A DNA stretch of 64,000 bases from Hexactinellida sp. DTS-2022 (GCA_028753945.1 JAPNXP010000017.1:1426001-1490000), one strand, 5' to 3'; positions 1 through 11,870 are shown, counted from the stretch's first letter. The notes: generated by a model not told the origin, from the letters alone. Made by a program: numbers and translations.

Positions 1-3000
1 GTCCATAAGGGTCGGTAGGAATGTGTCCACCTGCTGCTCGCAGTACTCAGCCAGAGCGGGGTCCATGTCCTCCGAGTCTCCGAGGTTCTCCACGGTGTTC
101 TCCAGCGCGTAGAAAGTGCGCATCACCCAGGACTTCTCCTCCCGCTCCCGCGCCTTCGTCAGGTTCAGGTACTGCAGCAGAATAGGCAGCACCTAGCAGC
201 GTACAGGGAATAGTGAATAGTAACTATAGGAGTCTCGTAATACGAACACCAGGGGATCATTGAAATTTGTTCTTGTTGTGCGGAAATTCGTATTAACTGG
301 AGTCACTTATATGCATTTGCATAAGTAGGAAAATTAATTAATTACTCCTGCTAATATGTCGCCTTTCCGTATTCGTATTAACTTAAATGAGTGTCTACTG
401 TAGATGCATATACCTGTCCATATGTATGCTAGGTAACAGTCTGATTTAAATCGGTCAGGTTTAAACCGTACTAACTGTATTAGCTGCAACAAAGTTGTTC
501 AGCTAGTACCCTACTCACAGCTGTTACGATCACTACTCTACCGTACGCACCTCTCCGCTGTACTTGGACACGTCCGGCTGTAGGTTCAGGGAGAACTGTC
601 CCAGCGCGAAAAGCGCGGCTTTCTGCACCACCAGCTGCTGGTCCGCCAGCCCCTGACACACGCACCTCAGCGCGGGCGCCAAATAGTTGTTCCGTACGTA
701 GTCGGAGCAGCCCTCGCTTATAACGCCTATGGCCGTGAGTCCGGCCTTGCGCTGCCAGGGGTCCTCGGACGCCAGCAGCGGCTCTATGATGGCCAGAGAA
801 GGGGCGAATATCTTCTCCGGGGGGAGGTACAGCGCCAGGGAGTCCAGGACCTGACCGGCCACGGTGCTGGGGTGCTGCGTCTCCTCGCCGGCGATTTCCT
901 CCTCCTCCTTTGTGAGCGGAGAGGAGATTAGGGGGAAGAGGACCGACAGCACGTCCGGGACCAGGTTAAGCTTTAGGAGCGCCTTCTTCCGCGTGGAGAC
1001 CAGCCAGGAGATTAGACTCAGCGCCCGCGTGCGAGTGGCGTTCTCGAGAGTCTCATTGCTGGCAATCTGCAGTGGGGATAAGTACTCTTATAAATACAGT
1101 TATTTTAGTCGGCAATAAATATGTTCATAATAGAGACCCTGTAATAAGCAAACTCAAGTTGTTAAATTTGTACCATTAGGGCTTGTTCATAGTAAAGTCT
1201 CATATTAATTAAGCAAAGACCAATTGCCCACAACAAGCATACACTGTACCGTACGTTATAATAAGGTTAGAATAGCACATCACCTGCAGTGTGAACCTTA
1301 GGAAGGCGGGTATATGCGAGGAGAGGACATTCAGCTCGCAGTCGAGAATCTCTTCGAACACCTCCATCCCCTCCAGCGCCTCCGTCTCGGCCTCCTCCGC
1401 CAGCAGCTGCTCCACCGCCTGCACCAGAGCGGGGAACAGCGCCTTCAGGGTGGGGGCGTGTTCCTCCTTCAGGATGGGGACCAGATAGGTGAGACACTTG
1501 AGCACGTTTGTTCTCACCTCCTGCGCCGGGTCCGCTAGGAGGGTGTGGCAGAGCGCGAGCAGACTGGCGTGGTGCGTCTCCATCTCGGATCCGGCCTCGG
1601 AAATAACCACGCCGAGGATGGACATGCCCAGTTCCCGCTGTCTCGGCTCCTGGCTCATGCACCATTCCTATACAGTGTATGATAGTGATATTATCAGTGT
1701 TATCATAGTTCCATAACTACTCAGTATTCCGAACAGCTAATCACATTGTGTGTATCATATCGGCTTTCTTTTTACATAACTTGTATTACGTATGTATTAG
1801 CGAGGTGTTAATGAAGGTTTGTCATCCTAATAATTACGTAATGACATTGGATTGATTAGTACATTATAATATTAATAATATATTAATAATTATCGCTTAC
1901 TATAGCTATAATCCATCTACTTACATAGTCGTATGGGCTGTTGAATAGCGAGGGGTAATTACTGTATCAACAAATTGTCATAAATAATTAAAGTTCTTAC
2001 TAAAAGTAAAGTATTTCAATTGACTGGTGACGATTCTAGTCAAATGGCATGCTGTAGTGTTTTAAAGGAAATATTCTATTCACTGATAATGTGTTAACAT
2101 CCGTATTGTATGGTTCAAGTCTCACTATGCAGTATCATACAAGAGCTTCACTTTATTCAGTGTAATTCTATAGCTTTTAGCAGTGGAGAATAGCAAAGGC
2201 CATAAGAGTGTATAGTACTAGAACAATCAGTCTTCTTTAAAATATGAAAATACACATAAATTGAGAAAATCTTAGAATTAAATAATTACTTAAGAATTAT
2301 CTCATATATCTGATAGAATACAGTGGTATACTGGTATACCAACCATTAGTAGAGCTAATTTCTACAACAGTAACTGTAGCTAAAATAAACTATTGATTTT
2401 AATTAACGTATAACTTTAGGATTCCATGGGGGAGTTTCGTCAATGTAAATAAATACAGTATAACTCGGGTATAACGTAAACCTACCTTGGTAGTATGTAC
2501 TTCGGCATACTAAAGCAGTATGTATTTCTACGTAGAGCAAACTCGGTTAGTACTTACCTTTCGGATAATATGTACTTATTTTAAATTCCCAAGGGGTACG
2601 TTATTGCCGGGTTATATCTACTGTATACAAATTGGTTAAAAAATCTCGGTTCCTCCACCAAATATTCAATGTTAAATAAGACATGTATTAATAATAAATA
2701 TAAGTATTAATAAGAATTAGGTATAAGAGAATATGATTAAAAAGATACGTATTTCGACCTCAATAAGATGTGATGTATTTATAAACCTTGTATCATAAAT
2801 TGGTTTAGAAATCTATAGTGGTCAAATTTATGGCGAATAACTTACTATAAAAACTATTTTAATTTAGACACTGAGATTAGGGAGTAATCAATAGGTTAAA
2901 ACGACATCGCTATAATATTATATTCTGGTATACAAAACGGCCACAAAGCCAAGACTGCTTTTCTAACATGAGAGAGGAATTTGCAAAACGTATTATTTGG

Positions 3001-5719
3001 GAATACATCCTATTCATGTCACAATTCTATTATACGAAGCAAAGCTGACTTATATAATAAACTACACATCAACAATAATTTCTCTAAATGATTTCACAAA
3101 ATATATATTAACTGTAGAAATTATCAAAAGGGGGACTCAAGTTAAGTAATCCTCCAAATCAAATTATATAATATCTACGTATTAGAACAGTAGAACTCGA
3201 TATAACGTACCCCCTCGGGAATGGAAAATAAGTACTACGTATTATCCGAGTTTACTCAACATAGAAGTACTGCTTAAGAATTTTTTTACAAAAATTAGAC
3301 TACGTACTAAGCCGAAGTACGTACTAACCCAGGCATGTTATAACCGAGTTCTACTGTACTTATTCGGGAAAAGTGTAAGTCACAAAGCAAATAATTTACG
3401 AATATCTCGTTACAGGAAATTGTGAGTTTGAATACACATCGAAATTAATTCACTACTGGTTACGTCATTCATAGTACAATACAGATTGTATTCTCTACGA
3501 ACTACGAGTCTGATAGAGGCTACACAAATCACTGCGATAAGAATAATAGCTTCAAAGTACGAGTAACTAATGCAATGGGAAGACATAGCTGGCATTTCAC
3601 TACGAATGAGTAATAGTATTGACGAGTAGCGCGACTGGTACAGATTCAGTTAATCAGCGAGATAGTAGTGAGGTAACTGGGAACCCATGTGAGCAGAACG
3701 CGTTTCACACAATACATTTCTAAGAATTGCAGATAGCTAGTAAAGGCTTCGTCGAATCAAATCAAACTCAATTGGAGAACTCGAAATCAAGATAAATAAT
3801 GCAGTCAGGGGAACAAGTGAAATCACTGTGTTCTCTAATTGATTTAGCCGGTAGTATCTAAGTTACTAAGTACAATGGGATGCATTGATTGTCGCTGCTA
3901 TATAGGGAGATTCTCCCATTGAACTAATTGTAAATATTCAAAATAAATTTACTCTCGTTAATACAAACAATGTTAAGGTTAAGACGAAATATTCATTAAG
4001 GATTACAACTTTACAAGATTTAAATACAGCTTATACAAATGCTTGCAGAACGAATTTCCGTATACAGTAGAACTCGCTCCAGTAAACTGTACATATACCA
4101 ACAATAGTATTTTATTAGTAGGGTAGACTTTCGTTAATACGAACACGATGAAATTTGTTCGTATTATCCGGAAATTAGTATTAACCGGAGTCACTAGCAT
4201 GCATTTGTATACGTTAAGAAAATTAAATCTTGTACTCCTCAACCGATATTTTGTGTTATCCCTGTAAATAGTAGTATGTAATGAGAATCTACAGTATTAT
4301 TATTGGTGCAAAAAATTAATTTAAAACCTAGTTTTTTCACTCAATAGTCAATACTATTATATTCGAATATTGTAAGAATTTACTAAAATAATTCACTTTC
4401 ACAGAAGAATTAAATTATTTTCTCAATAATGTACTACGTGTATACATCGATCGTATTGAACAAAGTAATTTACTAATTGGCGACAGTAACTGTCAGAATA
4501 CCCTAAACGTCGCATTTCCTGATAGCAAGAAGCCACTTGGCATTTAACCGATATCAATTCTGTAGATAACAAATAGCATTAAAGTTGTTGGAAATGTCAG
4601 TCAGAGTACCTTATACCTGAAATATCAATGAACAGCGAGCTCTATATGGAAACTTTATACATAGAAAATAAGCGTAATCGCGTTACAAGGCTAGATATGA
4701 ATTCACAGAGCTGATTATATTATTACTTTGTATGCAAATATGTGTAGATCTATTTAAATTTATGCAAAATTTTTGTCAGTTGCAAAAATTAATTGTCTGT
4801 AATTGTCTAAACAACAAAATACAATTTAAAATTAAAGATATTTGTGCTGTAGGCATTTTAGCTTATCATATTCTACTATATTACAGTAGACCATCGCTAA
4901 TCAGAAAAGGAGACATAATAAAGAGTTAAAAAATCTTAATATAGCTCTATTATTAATGAAGTAAATTATTAAATCTCAGAAAAGAATTCTAAGTGTTTTG
5001 TTCGGACCAAAATAGTTTGTATAACTAAATCAGATTAATCGAGCGTGTGATGTAGAACTATGTAATCTTAAGTTCCCATTTTGCAAGACTATGTTTAGTG
5101 TATGCTAGTCGAGCTAAAGCTCATAAAAATGTCTAATAGTCCGTCGCAATTCACAAATATACTAGTAATAGTCAAACTTCCACTATTAGAGGAACTTTAA
5201 TTGTTCTTAGTATTGTCAATAAGTAAATATAATGTTATTGTGTCAATAAGTAAATATAATGTTATTGTGTTAATTGTTCTTGATATTGTCAATAAGTAAA
5301 TAGAGTATGTTATTGTGCTATTACGCCACTATACTGATGTAAGCATTTACCTGCAACAATTGCAGTATTTCTGGCCATTCATTAGTTGGTATCTCTGTTT
5401 TCCCAATCTCCCCAATGAGTTGTGCTATGGAACTTCTGACGAAGTGAGTCTGTTCATTCATAATAACCTGTATCAGCATAAGCTTGAGGGCCTGCTTCTC
5501 TTCCCGAGGAAGCTGCGGCCAATATTTCTGTAGCTTTTTTCGCAGCAGAATAGAAGCGTATTGCCGCACTTGTGCATTCTGACTGTGCTGTATTAGGTCG
5601 CAGAACTCTAATATTATCTTAGGATCTTTGTACAGCTCTTTCAGCTGGTTGGTGGCCTCCTGTATAACCGCTGTATCAGGAACCAACAAGTTCTCCAACA
5701 CTCGCTCCAATCCAGACAT
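1..5719 (-). CDS. IPO4: Importin-4, N-terminal part (continues off left edge)
   Basis: Karyopherin-beta nuclear import receptor made of HEAT repeats. Family members carry histone H3/H4 with ASF1 and ribosomal proteins through nuclear pores. Four exons join in phase 0: 5719-5351, 1667-1284, 1066-551 and 192-1, giving 487 residues. The start is the Met of MSGLERVLENLL, and GT donors and AG acceptors are visible at each junction. Family-typical stretches include QYASILLRKKLQKYW (importin-beta N-terminal domain, about residues 50-70), LPPEKIFAP, QRKAGLTAIGVISEG and AALFALGQFSLNLQP, which match the vertebrate importin-4 order. The reading frame is still open at base 1, at about the position of human residue 450, so the C-terminal half lies outside the window on this side. 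Intron 1 is 3.7 kb and full of MITEs. A C-terminal importin-4 half in the same orientation lies at 58224-59768. Confidence 0.93.
225..408. mobile_element. pogo-type MITE (family A) in IPO4 intron 3
   Basis: Short palindromic element. The left end reads GAGTCTCGTAATACGAACACC. The right end has the complementary GTATTCGTATTAAC and closes with TCTACTGTAG. The central AATTCGTATTAACTGGAGTC is shared with other family A copies in the window. It lies within the 358-bp intron 193-550. Confidence 0.65.
2456..2623. mobile_element. pogo-type MITE (family C)
   Basis: 168 bp, from CAGTATAACTCGGGTATAACG to a right end whose complement begins CAGTAGATATAACCCGG. The internal GTACTTACC and GTATGTACTT blocks, and the AAGGGGTACG block near the right end, mark family C. 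Confidence 0.7.
3188..3356. mobile_element. pogo-type MITE (family C), well preserved
   Basis: 169 bp, CAGTAGAACTCGATATAACG to CGAGTTCTACTG. Terminal inverted repeats are good over about 12 bp, and the interior includes CCCCCTCGGGAATGGAAAA, the family C signature found again at 45776 and in the nested copy ending at 59448. Confidence 0.75.
4120..4260. mobile_element. pogo-type MITE (family A), degraded ends
   Basis: TTCGTTAATACGAACACG followed by GGAAATTAGTATTAACCGGAGTC, and a right part ending near TTATCCCTGTA. It sits next to another fragment that begins CAGTAGAACTCG at 4065. Confidence 0.5.
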
Positions 5720-5817
5720 ACTAGCTAATTAGCAAACACTATACGTACAAGTACGTAGTATAACTTCAATAATAATAATAATAATCCTAACACAGTCAAT
5801 AGTTAGCTTTCCATTAT

Positions 5818-5938
5818 TAATTAATAACCTTCGTTGCATTGTGGTAAAAGGTATAATAAAAAACCCCATTTTCACTTCCAATTGAAATTGAGTTAACTTT
5901 CAGTTTGACATTCACATTCCGGGGCAACGAAGTTAGCT
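5818..5938. repeat. dispersed repeat, second copy at 48065-48215
   Basis: The two copies share GGTAAAAGGTATAA, GTTAACTTTCAGTTT or GAATTAACTTTCAGTTT, and GGGCAACGAAG in the same order and spacing. It has no coding potential. It could be a SINE or MITE remnant. The left copy abuts the TIR element that starts at 5944. Confidence 0.55.
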
Positions 5939-5943
5939 AAATC

Positions 5944-6902
5944 TAGGGACCCCGCGTTTTGGGCCCCCGATCCTAAAACGCTAGCGATATAGCGCCTGGG
6001 GGGGGGGGGGGGGGGCTAAATTACTAATGATTTTGGGGGTTTTCGATTCTCGACCCTAAATCAATGCAATTATGGACCACGTTTGTCACTGGTATATAAT
6101 CATGAGTCTAAATATAACTATTTATGTTTATGTAAAATCTGTGAGAAAAGCTGTGAGAAATAATGTGAAAACAATATACAGTCGAACCTCCCCAATCCGG
6201 GCGGCCTCGTCTGGGGGGTGCCCGGATCTTAGAATTTGCCCGGATCTCGGAAATAATCATAATTTCTATTGTATAAATATATAATCAACTAGTGTTTATG
6301 TTCTGATGTCTCAAGACCTGTTGTCTGACTTAAAACGCACCTCCGACATCTGATCTTGGTATATGTTTACCCAAAAGTTCATAAATTTCGAATATGAATC
6401 GTATATAAAGTAGCGAGATTACCATATGGCCAAATCCAAACCAATATTTACCGCCCAGATAAGGGTGGTTATACTTTAGTAACATGTTTGACATACAAAT
6501 CTGCAAAGATAAACTATATTTTGGGGCTAATTCCCAGAAAAATGGCGAATTAATTTTGAACTTATACAAAATGTTGCCCGGTTTAAGGAGGTGCCCGGTT
6601 CTGAGAGGTCCGGATCTGGGAGGTTCTACTGTAGTTAAAGATCTCCGAATAGAAGAAGCAATCATTCCCTCCCTCCTTAGAAGTCAAAATGGAATGAAGA
6701 GACAATAGTGAGGGGTTTTAAAATAAATACTAGACCAGCCGGCCCTTAGGCGATTGGTTCTATATAAGTGGTCCAATTGTAGAAGTTGTAAGGGTCCCCA
6801 ATATCACTGGATTGATCCATATTATTGCAAGCGATTTAAGGATCCAAGGGAGCCCAAAAGCAAGCGTTTTAGGGTCAGGGCCCCCAAAACGTGGGGTCCC
6901 TA
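5944..6902. mobile_element. TIR transposon about 960 bp with about 40-bp terminal inverted repeats
   Basis: The left end reads TAGGGACCCCGCGTTTTGGG and continues CCCCCGATCCTAAAACGCT. The right end is its imperfect reverse complement: AGCGTTTTAGGGTCAGGG, then CCCCCAAAACGTGGGGTCCCTA. No transposase frame is visible, so it is non-autonomous. It contains a 19-base G run at 5998-6016 and a complete nested MITE at 6179-6631. The superfamily is not assigned. Confidence 0.75.
6179..6631. mobile_element. palindromic pogo-type MITE (family G) nested in the 5944-6902 element
   Basis: Begins CAGTCGAACCTCCCCAATCC and ends GGGAGGTTCTACTG. Internal motifs GTGCCCGGATCTTAGAA and GCCCGGATCTCGGAA on the left are mirrored by GGTGCCCGGTTCTGAGAGG and CCGGATCTGGGAGG on the right. 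CCCGGATCT is thus repeated in both arms. Confidence 0.75.
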
Positions 6903-7679
6903 AAGAGCGCTTACACCGGTACATTTTGTATATTTAAAAATACACTAAATTGTTAGTAATGCAAGTTTTCATGTTGAGATAATATATCATTCAACAATTC
7001 GTTACAACAAAAATTAAGTCGTAATTAACGAAATATTATGTCGCAATCGAATATATAATTGTAGGTATAAAACGACGAAAGGTTAATCTCAAGTCGAAAG
7101 TCGAAATTTTGGCGCCAAACGCATTCAGATTTCAGAACTATCTTGACAAATTAGTTAACATGCCTAAGCTCTATTTATGTCACCTGGAAGTATGAATGAT
7201 GGTGCCAACCAAATACTATTCTAAAGCACACTACTATTTTTGATAACAGAATACGTATACTATTCGGTTTTACAAAATAACGACACTGATATTCGGTAAC
7301 TAACGGAATATCAGCTTCGGACTATTCGGTTGCAAATTATACTAAATAACAACAAAATTTGAAACTAACAATTAGTTTAAATTACATACACAGGCCCGGC
7401 CCATATTTATATTCGTAAAATATCGAAAATAAATAACACTGATTGAGCTAAAGAGAGTCACTCTAAAATCCACATTCCTGTAATACGAGGTTGCCGGGTA
7501 ATTATAGTATAATTAGATTAAAATTATAGCAAGTGGCTAAGTTAGCATAAGTTATTCATTAAATCATAAATATAAATAGACAGGAATTAAATTTATAGCA
7601 ATACATACCACCATTTACATATATCCGTTTACCATCGAAGGTTAGATTTAATAGTAAAATAAATTGCTATCATTTATAA

Positions 7680-8590
7680 TGAACGAGCCCTTCGGTCTCG
7701 GTCGCATTGCGACAGATCGGTGCTACGCACCTCAAGTTAACGGCCGCTGTGCGGCCTTACTCCTCACACTTTCTACCATGGGAAATGGTAGCAAGGGACG
7801 TTATGATTTTGAATTTTATTAGAAATATTAGAAATTTATAAACGCGAAATTCGAAATCAGCATACTTGTTTAACTATTATACCCGTTGAAAGCAAACTTC
7901 TAGATTGATTTTGAATTTTCATTAATTTGTTTACCTTTTTGTGTAAACAACAACAACAAATATTCATATTATAAATTTATAAATGCGAAATTCGAAATCA
8001 GCATACTTGTTTACCTATAATACCCGTTGAAAGCTAACTTCTGGTTTGATTTTGAATTTTCACTAATTTGTTTACCTTTTTGTGTAAACAACAACAAATA
8101 TTCATATTAGAAATTTATAAACGCGAAATTCGAAATCAGCATACTTGTTTACCTATTATACCCGTTGAAAGCAAACTTCTAGGTTGATTTTGAATTTTCA
8201 TTAATTTGTTTACCTTTTTGTGTAAACAACAACAACAAATATTCATATTATAAATTTATAAACGCGAAATTCGAAATCAGCATACTTATTTACCTATAAT
8301 ACCCGTTGAAAGCTAACTTCTGGTTTGATTTTGAATTTTCACTAATTTGTTTACCTTTTTGTGTAAACAACAACAACAAATATTTATATTATAAATTTAT
8401 AAATGCGAAATTCGTTTTCAGCATACTTGTTTACCTATTATAGTATTTGTTACCAATTATAACATTTGAAAGTTAATTTATATCTCATATATTAATGCGG
8501 TTTCTATCCCCCCGTCACTTTAATACAATCCGGACAAACAAACACACAAACACACAAACACACACAACAATCGAGATTTAATAATATAGA
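7680..8590. mobile_element. Helitron/Helentron-like non-autonomous element with internal tandem array
   Basis: One end is GC-rich and hairpin-prone: CGAGCCCTTCGGTCTCGGTC, then GCATTGCGAC, and GGCCGCTGTGCGGCC. The other end is CAATCCGGACAAACAAACAC followed by CA-rich sequence and ATCGAGATTTAATAA. The same two ends occur in opposite orientation at 62817-63680, and single ends occur at 51520-51648 and 13595-13670. No Rep or helicase frame is seen. The Helitron assignment rests on asymmetric ends without TIRs plus a central minisatellite, and is inference. Confidence 0.6.
7832..8440. repeat. minisatellite, about 4.5 copies of a 141-bp unit
   Basis: AAATTTATAAACGCGAAATTC recurs at 7832, 7973, 8111, 8252 and 8393, so the period is 138-141 bp. 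Each unit holds TACCCGTTGAAAGC, TTTGAATTTTCA and GTGTAAACAACAACAA. Copies alternate between two variants: AGCAAACTTCTAG in units 1 and 3, AGCTAACTTCTGG in units 2 and 4. This suggests duplication of a two-unit block. Confidence 0.9.
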
Positions 8591-9710
8591 TGTATGATTA
8601 ACCGAACAGATAAAATGGAGGTGGTCAGAAATTGTGCTCAAGATCATTTTCTAGAAAAGAGATTTTGAAATCCCTAATCATAAATAAGTGTAGAGATCAA
8701 AGTTCAAATAAATAAGGAGGGTTACTCCATAATAGTTTCCTATGTAGCATTGTATTACATAATTTATTTTACAAGTTGTTAAATTAACTCAAAGTATATT
8801 ATTTTCAGTATCAAATAGTCTACATAACTTACCTAGAATAAACCTCAGGAAAGTTGTGCAGGAGCGAGCATTTTAACCCAATCTTAAAATTCCTTATAAT
8901 AATAATAATAATATATTATAAATAGTGTTTCATTTAAAACTGTAATTTGAAAAACGACAGCAGATAAATCTACTAAATATTATTTGTATGTAAACAATAG
9001 AGAAGTATTACGATAATTTGGCACTCTGGACTGAACAACAAAAATACTGATCCTAATATTCGGTATTTGTTTCCGTTTTATTTCCCCCTTTCGTGCAAAA
9101 TATTTACATTCAATAAACAAATACAGGATTATTATGATAAAAATAAAAATAATCCTTAATAGTAATATAAGACCCACTCTGTTATTATTGAAACTGAACT
9201 GGCAAAGACAGATTTTAGCTAAAGCCCCTCCAAGTACTTTTAATTAAGTACAACACTGCTCTTTGGTAATTATTCTGATAAACATAAACTCAGTTCCTCT
9301 AATTATAAACTAATATGTAAAACTATATTGTGAATTAGTAGATAATTTATGTATTTAGCTAACATTTGCATTAGTTTAACTAAAACACAACCCATTGTCC
9401 CAAATACAGCTGCTCCGCTTAAGGGGACACATATCACATAGGCAGAAATATCCAGCAGGAAAGAATACTAAAGACTTGGCACATAAATGTGTCCCAATAG
9501 CCGAAGTCGAATTTGTGTAAAATAACCTAGAGTCGGTGAACTAATTTCGGAGTAGTCTAGTTATAGAAGTTAGAATAATTTTGTCCCAATTTAATGTTCT
9601 ATCTAGAATGTAGGATAATATTAATTATTAAAGGCTTTAATAATGAATTAAAGCAATGACCTAATAATAAATTACTAATAATAACTTAATAAAAACACGG
9701 ATAATACGCA
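8591..9710. other. spacer downstream of the PRAS40-like gene, no gene seen
   Basis: AT-rich DNA without convincing coding sequence. Remnants near 9405-9440 (GCTCCGCTTAAGGGGACAC) and 9485-9550 (TGTCCCAATAGCCGAAGTCG) resemble the two arms of the CCGCTTAAT-type MITE family E seen complete at 47937-48038. Confidence 0.5.
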
Positions 9711-10757
9711 CTAAATGTGTTTGGGATTTCTCTGGTAGTGACCAGGTAATGGCAGGTCTCCATAGTGGGAGTCTGTGACACTTTGGGCTAACACTTTCAT
9801 TGATCGGTGAATGTCATTCAATTCGATGTGTTCCACTTTCATGTCATTCGCTCTACCGTGCACAGGGGAACTCGCCATATTGATGGGCACAGAACGAGAC
9901 ATGTGTGGGAGGTTGTCGATTGAAGAAGTTTCACTTCTCGAGTCGGAATCTTCGTCTTCGTCATCGCTGCTTTCCCGAATGACATCTGGATGGTGGCCTT
10001 TTCCGGCTGAAATAAATCCTTCCAATTCGAAGGGTAGGTCTTCGCTATCGCTGAGTATCTGGATGTGGTCCGGGGATTCGTATTTAGGGGAGTTAGCAGC
10101 GACGTGAGGAGGAGAGAGCGAGAGAGGAGTGGCCAGGCTAACTTCCGTAGACTCGTTCTCGATGTTAGATATTACGTTATTGAAATCGCTCCACGCACGG
10201 CGCTCAAGAGCAGAAATTCGTCTTACTTCCTTCTCGTTGACCTCCTTGATTTTCTCTTCCGACTCGTGTTTCTTGTGCACGATGAATTGGCGGATCTTCT
10301 GTCTGAGGACCTGACTGACGTCGCTCTCGGAGGCTCGCCGGGACACAGGGTGCGCACGAATAACGATTCCGAACGCGGGGGATAAGTCGTTACAGGCGGA
10401 CAAATCCTGGATAACTTCCGGATTGCACGTGAGACGGTTGACCGCGTATATCGATGAGCGAGAGGACTGATCGAACATGTAGCAGTCAGTGTGGCAGTTG
10501 AGACAACGTACAATCACCCAGTTTCCGAGTTTCTGTAATCCGGCTAATGAGTCAACGCGTATTCGTGTTTTGTCCGGATTGACATTCAAGTGGATAAGTT
10601 TTGATGAAAAGATATGGTTTTCCTTATCCGATACGAGGGAATAAAGGGTGTTGTAGTCTCTCTCAGGAATTAGCTGTTCGGGAGAGATGGGGTCAGGGAG
10701 TGAGTCCCTCTCGGTAGGGAACTGGATATTCAGACAGTTGCAAGATAGTAAAGACAT
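9711..10757 (-). CDS. PRAS40 (AKT1S1/Lobe)-like protein with Cys-rich N-terminus
   Basis: Intact 348-residue single-exon frame. The C-terminus (about residues 300-340: RSVPINMASSP, then IHRSMKVLAQSV, DSHYGDLPLPGHY) resembles the conserved tail of PRAS40, which carries a similar SVPV block, a short helix containing SMRAL and a GDLPRPR motif. PRAS40 is an AKT substrate and inhibitory partner of mTORC1. Before it lies an acidic serine-rich stretch (ESSDDEDEDSDSRSE), as in that family. The N-terminal 110 residues hold CNCLN and CLNC pairs that could bind a zinc ion. Residues about 155-190 are a charged helix. The assignment comes from remembered family features, so orthology is likely but unproven. 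The body is unlike vertebrate PRAS40. Confidence 0.55.
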   Translation of the reverse strand: MSLLSCNCLNIQFPTERDSLPDPISPEQLIPERDYNTLYSLVSDKENHIFSSKLIHLNVNPDKTRIRVDSLAGLQKLGNWVIVRCLNCHTDCYMFDQSSRSSIYAVNRLTCNPEVIQDLSACNDLSPAFGIVIRAHPVSRRASESDVSQVLRQKIRQFIVHKKHESEEKIKEVNEKEVRRISALERRAWSDFNNVISNIENESTEVSLATPLSLSPPHVAANSPKYESPDHIQILSDSEDLPFELEGFISAGKGHHPDVIRESSDDEDEDSDSRSETSSIDNLPHMSRSVPINMASSPVHGRANDMKVEHIELNDIHRSMKVLAQSVTDSHYGDLPLPGHYQRNPKHI

Positions 10758-11870
10758 TTTGAAATAAATTCGGAAGTTTATTGAAGTTTGAAAAGTTTAG
10801 TTGTAGAACTGTAAGTTGAATTTGTATCATAGAGCAAGTCTATTTATACTCGAGAGATCTTGTAGTCTGCATTATTCTAGTGTATACTAGAAATTAATGG
10901 TTTTGTTTTGTAGTTAAAATTAGCTATATGATATATAATTACGCATTAACTAAGTAATAATCCCGCATAAATTACCTTTTTCTAGAATTAATTCCGATTT
11001 AAACAATATAAATTATAGTTAGAATAAATCAAAGTATAAAGTTAATTTCGATGAAGCAATAATCCCGCATAAATTGATTCCAATTAATTTAAAATTGAAT
11101 AATTAACATGCCGAACATTCCATAGCGAAGTACCAATTTTAATTCTGAAGACATTCCATTAGTTAAATTACAATTAAAATTATTTAATATGACGATCTTT
11201 CAAAAAAAAAGTTTTTTACAAGTATAATTAAATTTTAATTAAAGCTATAATCCCGCATAAATTCCAAATTATAATTGCAATAATCCAATTCCATAATCAT
11301 GGTTCTTGTACAAAGTCTCGCAATTTTATTTATTTTTCTCATTAATTAACATAAGGTAGTATACTTACTTAGGATAATTAATAACAATTAACTCCTGGGC
11401 AGGTGTATATAGCAGCAAATGATATAGTATGTATTTTTAACAATCTCGTCACTTCTAATCTACTTTCGTTTCTTGCCCTCAAAAGAGTAACCACTGAAAA
11501 TTCAATATGACCAAAAAGGCTGATTTTTAAAATACAATTAAAAAAAAGTCCAATTTAAATGGATATTATTGCTCATCATAATTATAATCATGTATAACCA
11601 AACCATCAGGGGATTCAATATCAATTTATTTAAATCAAGGAAATAATATTTGTTATGTATAATATTTAATAAAAATACTAATATCAAACAAAGATTGAGT
11701 TTGTATTCAAAATATATTATTTGTGAATCAAATTATGTATCCGAAGCTGAATTACCTGTTATGAAATATATACATACCTATATTTCTAATGTACTAAGAA
11801 GCTATTGAAAAAATATAGAGAAGACAATTAGAACTATTGACCCCATACAAAATAGAATTCTATAAAATTG
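10758..11870. promoter_or_regulatory. spacer upstream of PRAS40-like gene with three copies of a 17-mer
   Basis: ATAATCCCGCATAAATT occurs exactly at 10957-10973, 11059-11075 and 11247-11263, all on the plus strand, spaced 102 and 188 bp. No transposon ends surround them. They lie 200-500 bp upstream of the PRAS40-like start codon and 600-900 bp downstream of the end of the NMNAT-like gene. They may be transcription-factor sites. No gene is visible in the stretch. Confidence 0.35.

Larger units (their letters stand above)
1668..5350. other. IPO4 intron 1, MITE-rich, no other gene seen
   Basis: AT-rich intron of 3.7 kb. It holds two family C MITEs (2456-2623 and 3188-3356), a family A element (about 4120-4260) and a short direct repeat at about 5214-5315, where AATAAGTAAATA recurs three times. 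Open frames here are short and show no family resemblance. Confidence 0.7.

Noticed and set aside
7832..8440. Possible CRISPR-like array
   Set aside because: The whole 141-bp unit is repeated with no unique spacers, and the context is eukaryotic transposon DNA.
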